Of a stretch of 64,000 bases of DNA, positions 46,212 through 57,095 are shown in pieces. This DNA comes from Paramagnetospirillum kuznetsovii (GTDB taxonomy: Bacteria > Pseudomonadota > Alphaproteobacteria > Rhodospirillales > Magnetospirillaceae): contig NZ_PGTO01000004.1 in assembly GCF_003284725.1 (NCBI RefSeq), forward strand, positions 124,001 through 188,000, read 5' to 3'. Below the pieces are notes generated by a model. The model was given only the letters and a program-made list of their open reading frames with translations, did not search any database and had not been told where the DNA came from. Position 1 is the first letter of the stretch; each line of letters begins with the position of its first letter. A program made the position numbers and the translations under genes.

Positions 46212-47363
46212 TCACCTCGGCAGCCAGACCGAGGCCATGGCCTGGGCGGCGATGCCTTCCTTGCGGCCGGTGAAGCCGAGTCCCTCGGTGGTGGTGGCCT
46301 TGACGCTGATCCGGTCCTGGGAAATCCCCAGGATTTCCGCCAGCTTGGCCGTCATGGCGGCGCGCTGGGGGCCGACCTTGGGGCGCTCGCAGATGATGGT
46401 GACATCCGCATTGACGATGCGGCCGCCCTTGGCGGCCACCAAGGCGGCGGCATGGGCCAGGAAGCGCCAGGATTCCAAGCCCTTCCACCGCATGTCGGTG
46501 GGCGGGAAGTGATGGCCGATATCGCCGGCGCAGATGGCGCCCAGAATGGCGTCGGTCAAGGCGTGCAGCGCCACGTCGGCGTCGGAATGGCCCTTCAGCT
46601 TGCGGTCGTGGGGCACCAGGATGCCGCACAGCCAGCAGCCATTGCCCTCCTCGAAGGCATGCACATCGAAACCGCTTGCGGTGCGGACCTCGCCTGCGCC
46701 CTCGAACAGGCGGCGCGCCCGCTCAAGATCGGCGGCGGTGGTCAGCTTGACGTTGTCCTCGGCGCCCGCCACCAGGGCCACGGCGAATCCCGCCCGTTCG
46801 GCCACGGCGGCATCGTCCGTCAGTTCCTCGCCGATCACCGCCTGATGGGCGGCCAGGATATCGGCGTAGCGGAAGCCCTGGGGAGTCTGGGCGCGGAACA
46901 ATTCGGTGCGGTCCACCGTATCGGCCACGAAGCCCTTGGCGCCTTTCTTCAGGGTGTCGGCCACCGGCACCACCGGCAGGGCGGCGGCGTGAGTGTCCAG
47001 GGCGGCGACCACTCGGCCGATGGTTCCGGCATCGATGAAGGGCCGTGCCCCGTCATGGATCAGCACCTTGGACACACCGAGCTCGGCCAGACTTTCCAGC
47101 CCGAGCCGGACGCTGTCCTGGCGCGAGGCGCCGCCGGGCACCGGCTCCAGGATGGGCAGACCGGCGGCGGCGATGTCGTAAAGCTGGCGGTCGTCGGGAT
47201 GGATGACGGCGCGCACCGCGTCCACTTCGGGATTGGTGGCGAAGGCGGCCAGGGTATGGCGCAGTACCATGCGGCCGGCGAGGTCGTGGTACTGCTTGGG
47301 CAGGTCGCCGCCGAACCTGCGCCCGCGTCCCGCCGCCACCACCAACGCCACCGTCTTGCCCAT
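46212..47363 (-). CDS. ispDF: Bifunctional MEP cytidylyltransferase / MECDP synthase (IspDF)
   Basis: Third and fifth steps of the non-mevalonate isoprenoid pathway on one chain. 383 residues. The IspD half begins TVALVVAAGRGRRFGGDLPK. The IspF half begins around residue 230 with RTASGFDVHAFEEG and contains GHSDADVALHALTDAILGA, then GDIGHHFPPTD and GLGFTGRKEGIAAQA. The fusion is normal for alphaproteobacteria. The ATG at 47363 gives the correct start; the frame is open 57 bases further upstream, but only as leader. Confidence 0.96.
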   Translation of the reverse strand: MGKTVALVVAAGRGRRFGGDLPKQYHDLAGRMVLRHTLAAFATNPEVDAVRAVIHPDDRQLYDIAAAGLPILEPVPGGASRQDSVRLGLESLAELGVSKVLIHDGARPFIDAGTIGRVVAALDTHAAALPVVPVADTLKKGAKGFVADTVDRTELFRAQTPQGFRYADILAAHQAVIGEELTDDAAVAERAGFAVALVAGAEDNVKLTTAADLERARRLFEGAGEVRTASGFDVHAFEEGNGCWLCGILVPHDRKLKGHSDADVALHALTDAILGAICAGDIGHHFPPTDMRWKGLESWRFLAHAAALVAAKGGRIVNADVTIICERPKVGPQRAAMTAKLAEILGISQDRISVKATTTEGLGFTGRKEGIAAQAMASVWLPR

Positions 47364-47458
47364 GATCCGTCTCCGCCTTGCAAAGAGGGGCAGACTATGA
47401 GGGATGGCGGCATAGCTCAACCTCTTTGCGTTGCGGCAAAGGGTGGTATAGTCGCGCC

Positions 47459-48259
47459 ATGTCGATGCTGGTTCTCAATTTGATGGTCCTTGCGGCGCTG
47501 CTTCCGGCGGCGGCGGCGTGCCTGCGGTCCGACGCCGCCCGGGACAGCGCCTTCTGGGCGACTCTTGTCTTGGCGGTGATGGGGCCTTGCGCCGTGGCAC
47601 TGTCCCTGGTGGGTGGCGAGTGGCAGACCAGCCTGTCGGCGGCGCTGTGGATCAGCATCGCCGCCAGCCTCCTCCTGTTCGCCCTGCTATCCGCCATTGC
47701 CGTCCAGGCCTGGCGATTGACGCCCCTGCTGATGCCGTTTCTCGCCGTGTTGGGGCTGCTTGCCGCGCTGGTCCATGAGGTGGAGGCGCCGCGTCCCCTG
47801 TCGGGCATCGCGCCCGCCGCGTGGCTGGACCTGCATATCGTGGTATCGGTGCTGACCTATGCCTTGCTGACCCTGGCGGCGGTTGCGTCGCTAGGGGCCT
47901 TCCTGCAGGAGCGTTCGCTCAAGCGCAAGCGGCCGACCCGGCTCAGCCGCATGCTGCCCAGCGTCGCCGACGGCGAACATCTGGCGGGACGCCTGCTGAT
48001 GGCCAGCGAGGCGGTCCTGGGGCTCGGACTGGTGAGCGGCATGGCCACCCAGTATTTCGAGTCCGGCAGCCTGCTGGTGTTCGGCCACAAGACGCTGCTG
48101 TCCCTCGTGGCCTTCGGCCTGATCGGGGTGTTGCTGATCGGTCACCGGGTCTGCGGCGTGCGCGGCCGCATGGCGGCGCGGGTGGTCTTGGCCTCCTATC
48201 TGCTGCTGACCCTGGCCTATCCCGGCGTGAAATTCGTCACGCAAGTGCTGCTTTCCTAA
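47459..48259 (+). CDS. Cytochrome c biogenesis/YpjD-like inner membrane protein (HemX/CcsA-related)
   Basis: 266 residues with about eight hydrophobic helices. The closest pattern is the YpjD/HemX type of the cytochrome c assembly family: LDLHIVVSVLTYALLTLAAV, then LMASEAVLGLGLVSGM and SLLVFGHKTLLSLVAFGLIG. The tryptophan-rich WWD motif of true CcsA/CcmC is missing, so haem handling is unproven. In many proteobacteria the gene is near ffh. An ATG at 47465 is also possible. It stands alone between ispDF (divergent) and dusB. Confidence 0.78.
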   Translation: MSMLVLNLMVLAALLPAAAACLRSDAARDSAFWATLVLAVMGPCAVALSLVGGEWQTSLSAALWISIAASLLLFALLSAIAVQAWRLTPLLMPFLAVLGLLAALVHEVEAPRPLSGIAPAAWLDLHIVVSVLTYALLTLAAVASLGAFLQERSLKRKRPTRLSRMLPSVADGEHLAGRLLMASEAVLGLGLVSGMATQYFESGSLLVFGHKTLLSLVAFGLIGVLLIGHRVCGVRGRMAARVVLASYLLLTLAYPGVKFVTQVLLS

Positions 48260-48325
48260 TCTGCATTATCCTTTAGCAGCATTGGACCTTGCGCAGATGG
48301 CCGTCTGCATAATAAATAAGCACCC

Positions 48326-49333
48326 ATGAGTGCAATTCGACGGCAATCGCTCCAAATTGGTCCGGTCACCCTGGACAATCCGGTTATCCTGGCCCCCATG
48401 GCCGGAGTCACCGACATGCCCAATCGTCGGCTGGTCAAGCGCATGGGGGCGGGCATGGTGGTCTCGGAGATGATCGCCAGCCAGGCCATGATCCGCCAGA
48501 ACCGCCAGACCATGAAGATGGCGTCCCATACGCCGGAGGAATTTCCCATGGCGGTGCAGTTGGCCGGCTGCGAGCCCGAGGTGATGGCCGAGGCCGCCCG
48601 GCTGAACCAGGATCTGGGCGCCGCCATCATCGATATCAATATGGGCTGCCCGGTCAAGAAGGTGGCGCTGAAGGGCGAGGCCGGCTCGGCGCTGATGCGC
48701 AACGAAAATTTGGCGGCCCGCATCATGAGCGCCGTGGTCAAGGCCGTGGATATTCCGGTCACCCTGAAGATGCGCACCGGCTGGGATCAGACCAGCCGCA
48801 ACGCCCCCAGTCTGGCCAAGGTCGCCGAGGATTGCGGCATTCGCATGGTAACCGTCCACGGCCGCACCCGCAGCCAGATGTATACCGGCTCGGCGGATTG
48901 GAGCTTCATCGGCGAGGTCAAGCGCGCCGTCTCCATTCCTGTCATCGGCAATGGCGACGTGGAAGGCATCGACGACGCCCAGCGCATGCTTGAACTGTCG
49001 GGCGCCGACGGGGTGATGATCGGAAGGGGCACCTATGGCCGCCCCTGGCTGCTGGGGCAAGTGGCCCATTTCCTCGCCACCGGAGAGCGGCTGGCCGATC
49101 CGACCCTGGCCCGGCAATTCCAGATCCTGCTGGAACATTTCGAGGAGATGCTGGTTCATTACGGCTCCGTCGCCGGGGTCCGCAACGCCCGCAAGCACAT
49201 CGCCTGGTATTCCAAGGGACTGCCCGGCTCGGCCGAGTTCCGCGCCCGCATCAATGGCTTGGCTGAGGCCGAGGCGGTGCGCGCCGCCATCATCGGCTTT
49301 TACGAGCCTTTGCTGCAAAAGGATGCCGCCTGA
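48326..49333 (+). CDS. dusB: tRNA-dihydrouridine synthase B (NifR3 family)
   Basis: Reduces specific uridines of tRNA D-loops using FMN and NADPH. 335 residues. The FMN barrel includes LAPMAGVTDMPNRRLVKRMG; the catalytic cysteine lies in NMGCPVKKVALKGEAGS. Further typical blocks are TLKMRTGWDQ and VHGRTRSQMYTGSADW. In alphaproteobacteria the gene was first named nifR3 because it opens the ntrBC operon, as here. The stop overlaps the ntrB start by one base. Confidence 0.96.
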   Translation: MSAIRRQSLQIGPVTLDNPVILAPMAGVTDMPNRRLVKRMGAGMVVSEMIASQAMIRQNRQTMKMASHTPEEFPMAVQLAGCEPEVMAEAARLNQDLGAAIIDINMGCPVKKVALKGEAGSALMRNENLAARIMSAVVKAVDIPVTLKMRTGWDQTSRNAPSLAKVAEDCGIRMVTVHGRTRSQMYTGSADWSFIGEVKRAVSIPVIGNGDVEGIDDAQRMLELSGADGVMIGRGTYGRPWLLGQVAHFLATGERLADPTLARQFQILLEHFEEMLVHYGSVAGVRNARKHIAWYSKGLPGSAEFRARINGLAEAEAVRAAIIGFYEPLLQKDAA

Positions 49334-50429
49334 TGGCCCTGGCAGCGGTTCGCGCCGGAACGACCTTCGATCCTGGACTGGTGCTGGGCGCCATGGGCGC
49401 CGCCGTCATCGCCATCGACCGCGACAACGTCATCCGCTATGCCAATGGCGGAGCGGAGCAGATGTTTTCCTGCGGTGCCAACCATCTGTGCGGTCATCCC
49501 ACCACCGAATTCCTGCCGCCGGACTCGCCGGTCCTGGCTTTGCTGGAACAAGCCCGTGGCAACGCCATCTCGGTCGCCGAGCATGGCATCGTCCTCGATA
49601 CGCCGCGCACCGGCCATCGCACCGTCACCGTTCAGGTCTCGCCCATCGTCGAGATGCCCGGCAGTGTGGTGGTCAGCCTGCATGAGCAGTCCATCGCCCT
49701 TAAGATCGGCGCCCAATTGACCAGCCGCAACGCGGCGCGCTCGGTGACCGCCATGGCTTCCATCCTGGCCCACGAGGTCAAGAACCCGCTGTCGGGCATT
49801 CGCGGCGCCGCCCAGTTGCTGGAGCAGAACGCCAACGAGGACGACAGCATCCTGACCCGGCTGATCTGCGACGAGGCCGACCGCATCGTCGCCCTGGTGG
49901 ACCGCATGGAAGCCTTTTCCGACAAGCCGACGGTGGTGCGCCAATCGGTGAACATCCACCGGGTGCTGGAGCATGTTCGGCGCATCGCCGAGGCGGGGTT
50001 CGCCCGCAATCTGCGGATCATCGAAAGCTACGACCCATCGCTGCCGGAAGTGCTGGGCGACCGGGACCAATTGATCCAGGTGTTTCTCAACCTGATCAAG
50101 AACGCCGCCGAGGCCGTGCCGGAGGAGGGGGGCGAGATCATCCTGTCCACCGGCTATCAGCACGGAATCCGCCTGGCGCTGCCCGGCAGCGACGCCAGAA
50201 GGCATCTGCCGCTGGTGGTCAGTATCCAAGACAACGGCCCGGGCATTCCCAATGACTTGCGGCCCAATCTGTTCGACGCCTTCGTCACCACCAAGACGAC
50301 GGGCACCGGTTTGGGGCTGGCCCTGGTGGCCAAGATCGTGGGTGACCACGGCGGCGTGATAGAATTCGACAGCGTGCCTCGGCGGACCATCTTCCGCGTC
50401 ATGCTGCCGATGGTTCAGGATGGGGACGT

Positions 50430-50433
<4 letters not shown>
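49333..50433 (+). CDS. ntrB: Nitrogen regulation sensor histidine kinase NtrB
   Basis: Cytoplasmic kinase that phosphorylates NtrC when nitrogen is low, under control of PII. 366 residues. N-terminal PAS-like domain (about 15-125). The H box is [20 protein letters not shown], the N box [14 protein letters not shown], and the G1/G2 boxes DNGPGIPND and [13 protein letters not shown]. No membrane helix. Intact and translationally coupled on both sides. Confidence 0.95.
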
Positions 50434-51890
<1,457 letters not shown>

Positions 51891-51892
51891 TC

Positions 51893-54136
51893 ATGGCGGC
51901 CGGGCGCCATCAGACCGCCATCCGGTTGCGGCTTTGGGCCCGCCGGGTCGATTTGCCTCGGATTTTGGCCTATGGGCTGACTTTCGCGGCGGTTCCCTCG
52001 GTCATTGCCACCGTCTGGGCCATGGGGGTGGGCGGCGGCGGCGCTCCAGACCCCCGCACGGTGCTCGGTCTGCTGTTGCTCGATTGCGTCCTGCTGCTGG
52101 CCCTGGGCGGCGTGGTGGCCTATCGGGTGCTGGGCGTGCTGAAGGCGCGTCGCCAGGGATCGTCGGGGTCCAAGCTTCATCTGCGCTTCATCATGCTGTT
52201 CGCCCTGGTGGCGGTAACGCCCTCGGCGCTGATGTCGGTGGGATCGGCCGCCTTCTTCCGCTACGGCGTCGAAAGCTGGTTCTCCGACAAGGTGCGCACC
52301 GCCTTGCAGGCCTCGTTGGAAGTGGCGCACGCCTATCTGGAAGAGCACAAGCAGATCATCGGCGGCGATGCCCTGGCCATGGCCAATGACATCAACCGCG
52401 AGGGCGGCATGCTGTTGCGCTCGCCGCAGGCCTTCGCCCAGTTCGTGGGAACCCAGGCGGCCATCCGGGGCCTGTCCGAGGCCATCGTCTTTGATTCGCG
52501 GGGCACCATCCTGGCTCGCTCGGGCCTGATTTTCGCCGTCGAAGCCAATATCGACCAGATTCCCCAATGGGCCTATGACAAGGCGCGCGGCGGTGATGTG
52601 GCGGTCATGACGGGCCAGGGCGGTGATGATCGGGTTCGCGCCCTGGTCATGCTGCCGGGGCTGTTCGGCGAGACTTTCTTGTATGTGGGCCGCTTCGTCG
52701 ATCCCAAGGTTCTCGGCCATATGGAGCAGACCTCGGCGGCGGTGGCCCAGTACGAGCGGCTGGAGGGCCGTCGTTCCGGGCTGGAGACGGCGTTCTCCCT
52801 GGTCTTCGCCGTGGTCGCCCTGCTGCTGGTGCTGACCTCGGTCTGGGTCGGCCTGTCCATGGCGACCCGGCTGGCAACCCCCATCGCCCGGCTGATCGAC
52901 GCCGCCGAGCGGGTGCGTTCCGGTGATCTTGACGCCCGTGTCGCCGAGGATGCCGCCGACGAGGTGGGCGTGCTCAGTCGCGCCTTCAATCGCATGACCC
53001 ATCAGTTGGGCAGCCAGCGCGCCGAGTTGATGGAGGCCAATCGCGAGTTGGACGAACGCCGCCGCTTCACCGAGACCGTGCTGGCCGGCGTGTCGGCGGG
53101 CGTCATCGGCCTGGATCGGGAGGGACGCATCCATTTGCCCAACCGTTCCGCCAGCGAATTGGTCGGCCGCGCCCTGGACGATTCCATCGGGTCCGATCTG
53201 CGCGGCGTGCTGCCGGAACTGGCCGAGGCGCTGGACGAGGTGGTTCGCCGCCCCGACCGTCTGGTCCAGCGCGAGGTGCGGCTGGAAATACCGGGCAGAA
53301 GCGCGCGCATTCTGTTGGTGCGGGTCGCGGGCGAGCACCTGGACGGCGAGGTGATCGGCTATGTGGTCACCTTCGACGACATCACCGAACTGGTCTCGGC
53401 GCAGCGCAAGGCGGCCTGGGCCGACGTGGCGCGGCGTATCGCCCACGAGATCAAGAATCCGCTGACCCCCATCCAGCTATCGGCCGAGCGCCTGAAGCGC
53501 AAATACCTCAAGGAAATCCACAGCGACCCCGAAACCTATGTGAAGCTGATCGAGACCATCGTGCGCCAGGTCGAGGATATCGGTCGCATGGTCGATGAAT
53601 TCTCGTCCTTCGCCCGCATGCCCGCGCCGCAGATGAAACCGGCCGACCTGGCCGATATCTGCCGCCAGGCGGTATTTCTTCAGCGCACCGGCGCGCCCGA
53701 CATCCAGTTCGTCTCCACCATTCCCGACAACCCGGTTGTCACCGTTTGCGACGGCCGCCTGATCGGCCAGGCGCTGACCAATCTGCTGAAGAACGCGGTG
53801 GAAGGTATTCAGGGCCGCGACGCCCCCGATGCCCCGGCCGGGCGGATCACCTTGATCCTGACCGCCCATGCCGACCGCACGGTGGTCGAGGTGGAGGACA
53901 ACGGCAAGGGATTGCCGAAGGAAAACCGCGAGCGCCTGACCGAACCCTATGTCACCACCCGGGCCAAGGGCACCGGATTAGGTCTTGCCATCGTCAAGAA
54001 GATCATGGAAGACCATGGCGGTGATCTGTATCTTGAGGACGCGCCTGAGGGCGGCGCGAGGGTCGGGCTGATCTTCCCCGCGGCCGAGCCGCCCCTCCAG
54101 GCCTCCGACAAAGCGACGGAAATCCATGGCGCATGA
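51893..54136 (+). CDS. ntrY: Nitrogen regulation sensor histidine kinase NtrY
   Basis: Membrane kinase that pairs with NtrX; in alphaproteobacteria linked to nitrogen, redox, and cell envelope control. 747 residues. About four helices in the first 330 residues enclose a periplasmic stretch. A HAMP-like segment follows (about 320-375), then a PAS domain (about 385-490). The H box is ARRIAHEIKNPLTPIQLSAE and the ATP-binding end is DNGKGLPKENRER followed by GTGLGLAIVKKIM. Two bases separate it from ntrC, and it overlaps ntrX by 11 bases. Confidence 0.95.
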   Translation: MAAGRHQTAIRLRLWARRVDLPRILAYGLTFAAVPSVIATVWAMGVGGGGAPDPRTVLGLLLLDCVLLLALGGVVAYRVLGVLKARRQGSSGSKLHLRFIMLFALVAVTPSALMSVGSAAFFRYGVESWFSDKVRTALQASLEVAHAYLEEHKQIIGGDALAMANDINREGGMLLRSPQAFAQFVGTQAAIRGLSEAIVFDSRGTILARSGLIFAVEANIDQIPQWAYDKARGGDVAVMTGQGGDDRVRALVMLPGLFGETFLYVGRFVDPKVLGHMEQTSAAVAQYERLEGRRSGLETAFSLVFAVVALLLVLTSVWVGLSMATRLATPIARLIDAAERVRSGDLDARVAEDAADEVGVLSRAFNRMTHQLGSQRAELMEANRELDERRRFTETVLAGVSAGVIGLDREGRIHLPNRSASELVGRALDDSIGSDLRGVLPELAEALDEVVRRPDRLVQREVRLEIPGRSARILLVRVAGEHLDGEVIGYVVTFDDITELVSAQRKAAWADVARRIAHEIKNPLTPIQLSAERLKRKYLKEIHSDPETYVKLIETIVRQVEDIGRMVDEFSSFARMPAPQMKPADLADICRQAVFLQRTGAPDIQFVSTIPDNPVVTVCDGRLIGQALTNLLKNAVEGIQGRDAPDAPAGRITLILTAHADRTVVEVEDNGKGLPKENRERLTEPYVTTRAKGTGLGLAIVKKIMEDHGGDLYLEDAPEGGARVGLIFPAAEPPLQASDKATEIHGA

Positions 54137-55517
54137 CATCCTGATCGTCGACGACGAAGGCGACATCCGCGCTCTTATCGCGGGCATCCTCGAAGACGAA
54201 GGCCACAATACCCGCGAGGCCGCCAATGCGGACGAGGCGTTGGAGGGGATTCGCGCCCGTCGGCCCAGCCTTGTCATTCAAGATATCTGGCTGCAAGGCT
54301 CACGCCTCGACGGTCTCGGCATCCTGGACGCCATCAAACTGGATCACCCGGAAGTGCCGGTGGTGATGATTTCCGGTCACGGCACCGTCGAGACGGCGGT
54401 CCAGGCCATCAAGCAGGGCGCCTACGACTTCATCGAAAAGCCCTTCAAGGCAGACCGCCTGCTGTTGGTGGTGGAACGCGCCATCGAGGCTGCCCGCCTG
54501 CGCCGCGAGAACGAGGATCTGAAACTGCGGGCGGGCGCGGCCGCCGAGATGATCGGTGCCTCCTCGGCCATCGCCCAGGCGCGCCAGTCCATCGACAAGG
54601 TGGCGCCCACCAATTCCCGCGTGCTGATCACCGGACCGGCGGGATCGGGCAAGGAAGTGGTCGCGCGGCTCATTCACGCCCGGTCGCGCCGCGCCGATGG
54701 GCCGTTCGTGGTGCTGAACTGCGCCGCCATGCATCCCGACCGCATGGAGATCGAACTGTTCGGCACCGAACACGGGCTGGACGGTCCCGATACGGCCCGC
54801 AAGATCGGCACCTTCGAGCAAGCCCATGGCGGCACCTTGCTGCTGGACGAGGTCGCCGACATGCCGATCGAGACCCAAGGCAAGATCGTGCGCGTCCTGC
54901 AAGACCAGATGTTCGAGCGGGTCGGGGGCGGCAAGCGGGTCGAGGTGGATGTGCGTGTCATCGCGACAACCAATCGCGATCTTCAGACCGAAATGGCGTC
55001 GGGACATTTCCGCGAGGATCTGTTCTACCGCCTCAACGTGGTACCGGTGAAGGTGCCGTCGTTGCGTGACCGCAAGGAGGACATTCCCGCCCTGACCAGG
55101 CAGTTCATGCAACTGGCCGCCACGGTGGCAGGCGTGCAGCCGCGCCCGATCTCCGAGGACGCCCTGGCGGCGTTGCAGGCCTATGATTGGCCGGGCAATG
55201 TGCGCCAGTTGCGCAACGTCGTCGATTGGCTGCTGATCATGGCGCCCGGCGATTCCCGCGAAGCGGTCCGGGCCGACATGCTGCCCTCCGAGATCGGCGC
55301 CATCACGCCCGCGGTTTTGCGCTGGGAGAAATCCAGCGAGATCATGACATTGCCGCTGCGCGAAGCCCGCGAGCTGTTCGAGCGGGAATATCTGCTGGCC
55401 CAGGTGAATCGTTTCGCAGGCAACATCTCACGCACCGCCGCCTTCGTCGGCATGGAGCGCTCGGCGCTTCATCGCAAGCTGAAGCTGCTGGGCGTCAACA
55501 CGGACGAAAAGAAATGA
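54126..55517 (+). CDS. ntrX: Response regulator NtrX (no sigma-54 loop)
   Basis: 463 residues: receiver with Asp53 in VIQDIWLQGSRLDG, AAA+ domain with Walker A GPAGSGKE (about 170-177), and a Fis-type C-terminal domain. At the position of the GAFTGA loop NtrX reads LFGTEHGLDGPDTARK, so contact with sigma-54 is unlikely. This is known for alphaproteobacterial NtrX and suggests action as a sigma-70 regulator. It overlaps trkA by four bases, joining potassium transport to the operon. Confidence 0.95.
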   Translation: MAHDILIVDDEGDIRALIAGILEDEGHNTREAANADEALEGIRARRPSLVIQDIWLQGSRLDGLGILDAIKLDHPEVPVVMISGHGTVETAVQAIKQGAYDFIEKPFKADRLLLVVERAIEAARLRRENEDLKLRAGAAAEMIGASSAIAQARQSIDKVAPTNSRVLITGPAGSGKEVVARLIHARSRRADGPFVVLNCAAMHPDRMEIELFGTEHGLDGPDTARKIGTFEQAHGGTLLLDEVADMPIETQGKIVRVLQDQMFERVGGGKRVEVDVRVIATTNRDLQTEMASGHFREDLFYRLNVVPVKVPSLRDRKEDIPALTRQFMQLAATVAGVQPRPISEDALAALQAYDWPGNVRQLRNVVDWLLIMAPGDSREAVRADMLPSEIGAITPAVLRWEKSSEIMTLPLREARELFEREYLLAQVNRFAGNISRTAAFVGMERSALHRKLKLLGVNTDEKK

Positions 55518-56890
55518 AAGTCATCGTCTGCGGCGCAGGCCAGGTCGGCTTCAACATCGCCCATTATCTGGCGGGCGAGAACAACGACGTCACCGTCATC
55601 GACCAGCGTCCCGACCTGATCCGCAAGATCAGCGACACCCTGGATGTCCAGGTCGTCCAGGGCTTCGCCTCGCATCCCGCCGTGCTGGAACAGGCCGGTG
55701 CCGCCGATGCCGACATGCTGATCGCGGTGACCGCCGCCGACGAGGTCAACATGATCGCCTGTCAGGTGGCCCATTCCCTGTTCAACGTACCGACCAAGAT
55801 CGCCCGCATCCGCTCGCAAAGCTATCTCGCCCCCATCTGGTCCAACCTGTTTACCCGTGAACATCTGCCCATCGACGTGATCATCAGCCCGGAAATCGAG
55901 GTGGCCCGCGCCATCTGCCGCCGCCTGGAGGTTCCCGGCGCCATCGACGTCATTCCGCTGGCCAATGACAAGGTCCGCCTGATTGGGGTGCGCTGCACCG
56001 AGGAATGCCCGCTGATCAACACGCCGTTGCGGCAATTGACGGTGCTGTTCCCGGACTTGGCCATCGTCATCATCGGCATCGTGCGCGACGGCAAGGCGCT
56101 GGTCCCCACCGGCGAGGACATGATGCAAGAGGGCGACGAGGTCTATTTCGTCGTCGATACGAGCCATGTGGATCGGGCGCTGGCGGCGTTCGGCCGCGAG
56201 GACAAGGAAGCCCGCCGGATTATCGTGTTCGGTGGCGGCAATATCGGCCTGTTCCTGGCCCAGCAATTGGAAGCGGCGCATCCGGGCACCTCCATCAAGG
56301 TGATCGAGACCAACAAGGAGCGCGCCGAATTCATCGCCAAGACCCTGAACCGTACCGTTGTCTTGAACGGCGACGTGCTGGACCCGGAAATCCTGGAAGA
56401 GGCTTCGGTATCGGCGGCGGAAGCGGTGGTCGCGGTCACCAATGACGACGAGACCAATATCCTGGCGGGCCTTCTGGCCAAGCGCTATGGCTGCCGCCGT
56501 GCCCTGACCCTGATCAACAAAGGAACCTATAGCGCCCTGATGGGGCCATTGGGCATCGACGTGGTGATTTCGCCCCGTGCCATTACGGTTTCCAACATCC
56601 TCCAGCATGTGCGGCGCGGCCGCATCCACGGTGTCCATTCCCTGCACGAGGGATTCGGCGAGCTGATCGAGGCCGATGCGCTGGAAACCTCGTCGCTGGT
56701 GGGCAAGCCGCTGCGCGAGGTCAAGCTGCCCACCGGCGTCCTGATCGGCGCCGTCGTCCATAACGGCCAGGTCATCAGCCCGCGGGGCAGCACGGTGGTT
56801 CAGGCCGGTGACCGTGTCATCCTGTTCGCCACCGCCGAGGCGGTGAAGAAGGTGGAAAAGATGTTCTCGGTCCGGCTTGAGTATTTCTAA
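55514..56890 (+). CDS. trkA: Potassium transporter regulatory subunit TrkA
   Basis: NAD-binding gating subunit of the Trk potassium uptake system. 458 residues in two tandem RCK/TrkA-N and TrkA-C units: VIVCGAGQVGFNIAHYLA at the start, and IIVFGGGNIGLFLAQQLEAA near residue 235. The TrkG/TrkH pore gene is not in the window. In alphaproteobacteria trkA frequently follows ntrX. The start overlaps the ntrX stop. Confidence 0.95.
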   Translation: MKVIVCGAGQVGFNIAHYLAGENNDVTVIDQRPDLIRKISDTLDVQVVQGFASHPAVLEQAGAADADMLIAVTAADEVNMIACQVAHSLFNVPTKIARIRSQSYLAPIWSNLFTREHLPIDVIISPEIEVARAICRRLEVPGAIDVIPLANDKVRLIGVRCTEECPLINTPLRQLTVLFPDLAIVIIGIVRDGKALVPTGEDMMQEGDEVYFVVDTSHVDRALAAFGREDKEARRIIVFGGGNIGLFLAQQLEAAHPGTSIKVIETNKERAEFIAKTLNRTVVLNGDVLDPEILEEASVSAAEAVVAVTNDDETNILAGLLAKRYGCRRALTLINKGTYSALMGPLGIDVVISPRAITVSNILQHVRRGRIHGVHSLHEGFGELIEADALETSSLVGKPLREVKLPTGVLIGAVVHNGQVISPRGSTVVQAGDRVILFATAEAVKKVEKMFSVRLEYF

Positions 56891-56901
56891 AATTAATTTT
56901 A

Positions 56902-57074
56902 GCCATAGATGAACACAAATAAGCACAGATACGCTCTGGATTCGGATCGTCATCCCGATCAAAAGCGAGGGATTTCCGTTTGGGCTATTGATGCCGGTTC
57001 TGAGCGGTCACGTCCGCATAAGGAATAAATATGATTGATCAATTTATCTGTGTTTATCTGTGTTCATCTGTGGC
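56902..57074. repeat. 173-bp element with 30-bp imperfect terminal inverted repeats (ATCTGTG type)
   Basis: The left arm (56902-56931, begins GCCATAGATGAACACA) and right arm (57045-57074, ends TTCATCTGTGGC) are reverse complements at 27 of 30 positions. The 113-base interior has no open frame or strong structure. It begins 12 bases after the trkA stop, and its right end is 21 bases before the GTG start of the HAD gene. Arms resemble those at 46061-46129 and the single arm at 11145-11174. The layout resembles a small non-autonomous (MITE-like) element. Confidence 0.75.
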
Positions 57075-57095
57075 CCATGACTCATCGGTGTCGCC

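Noticed and set aside
48260-48325. Sigma-54 (-24/-12) promoter for the dusB-ntrBC operon
   Set aside because: A TTGGAC...TTGCGC stretch has the wrong GG to GC spacing (about 6 rather than 10 bases).
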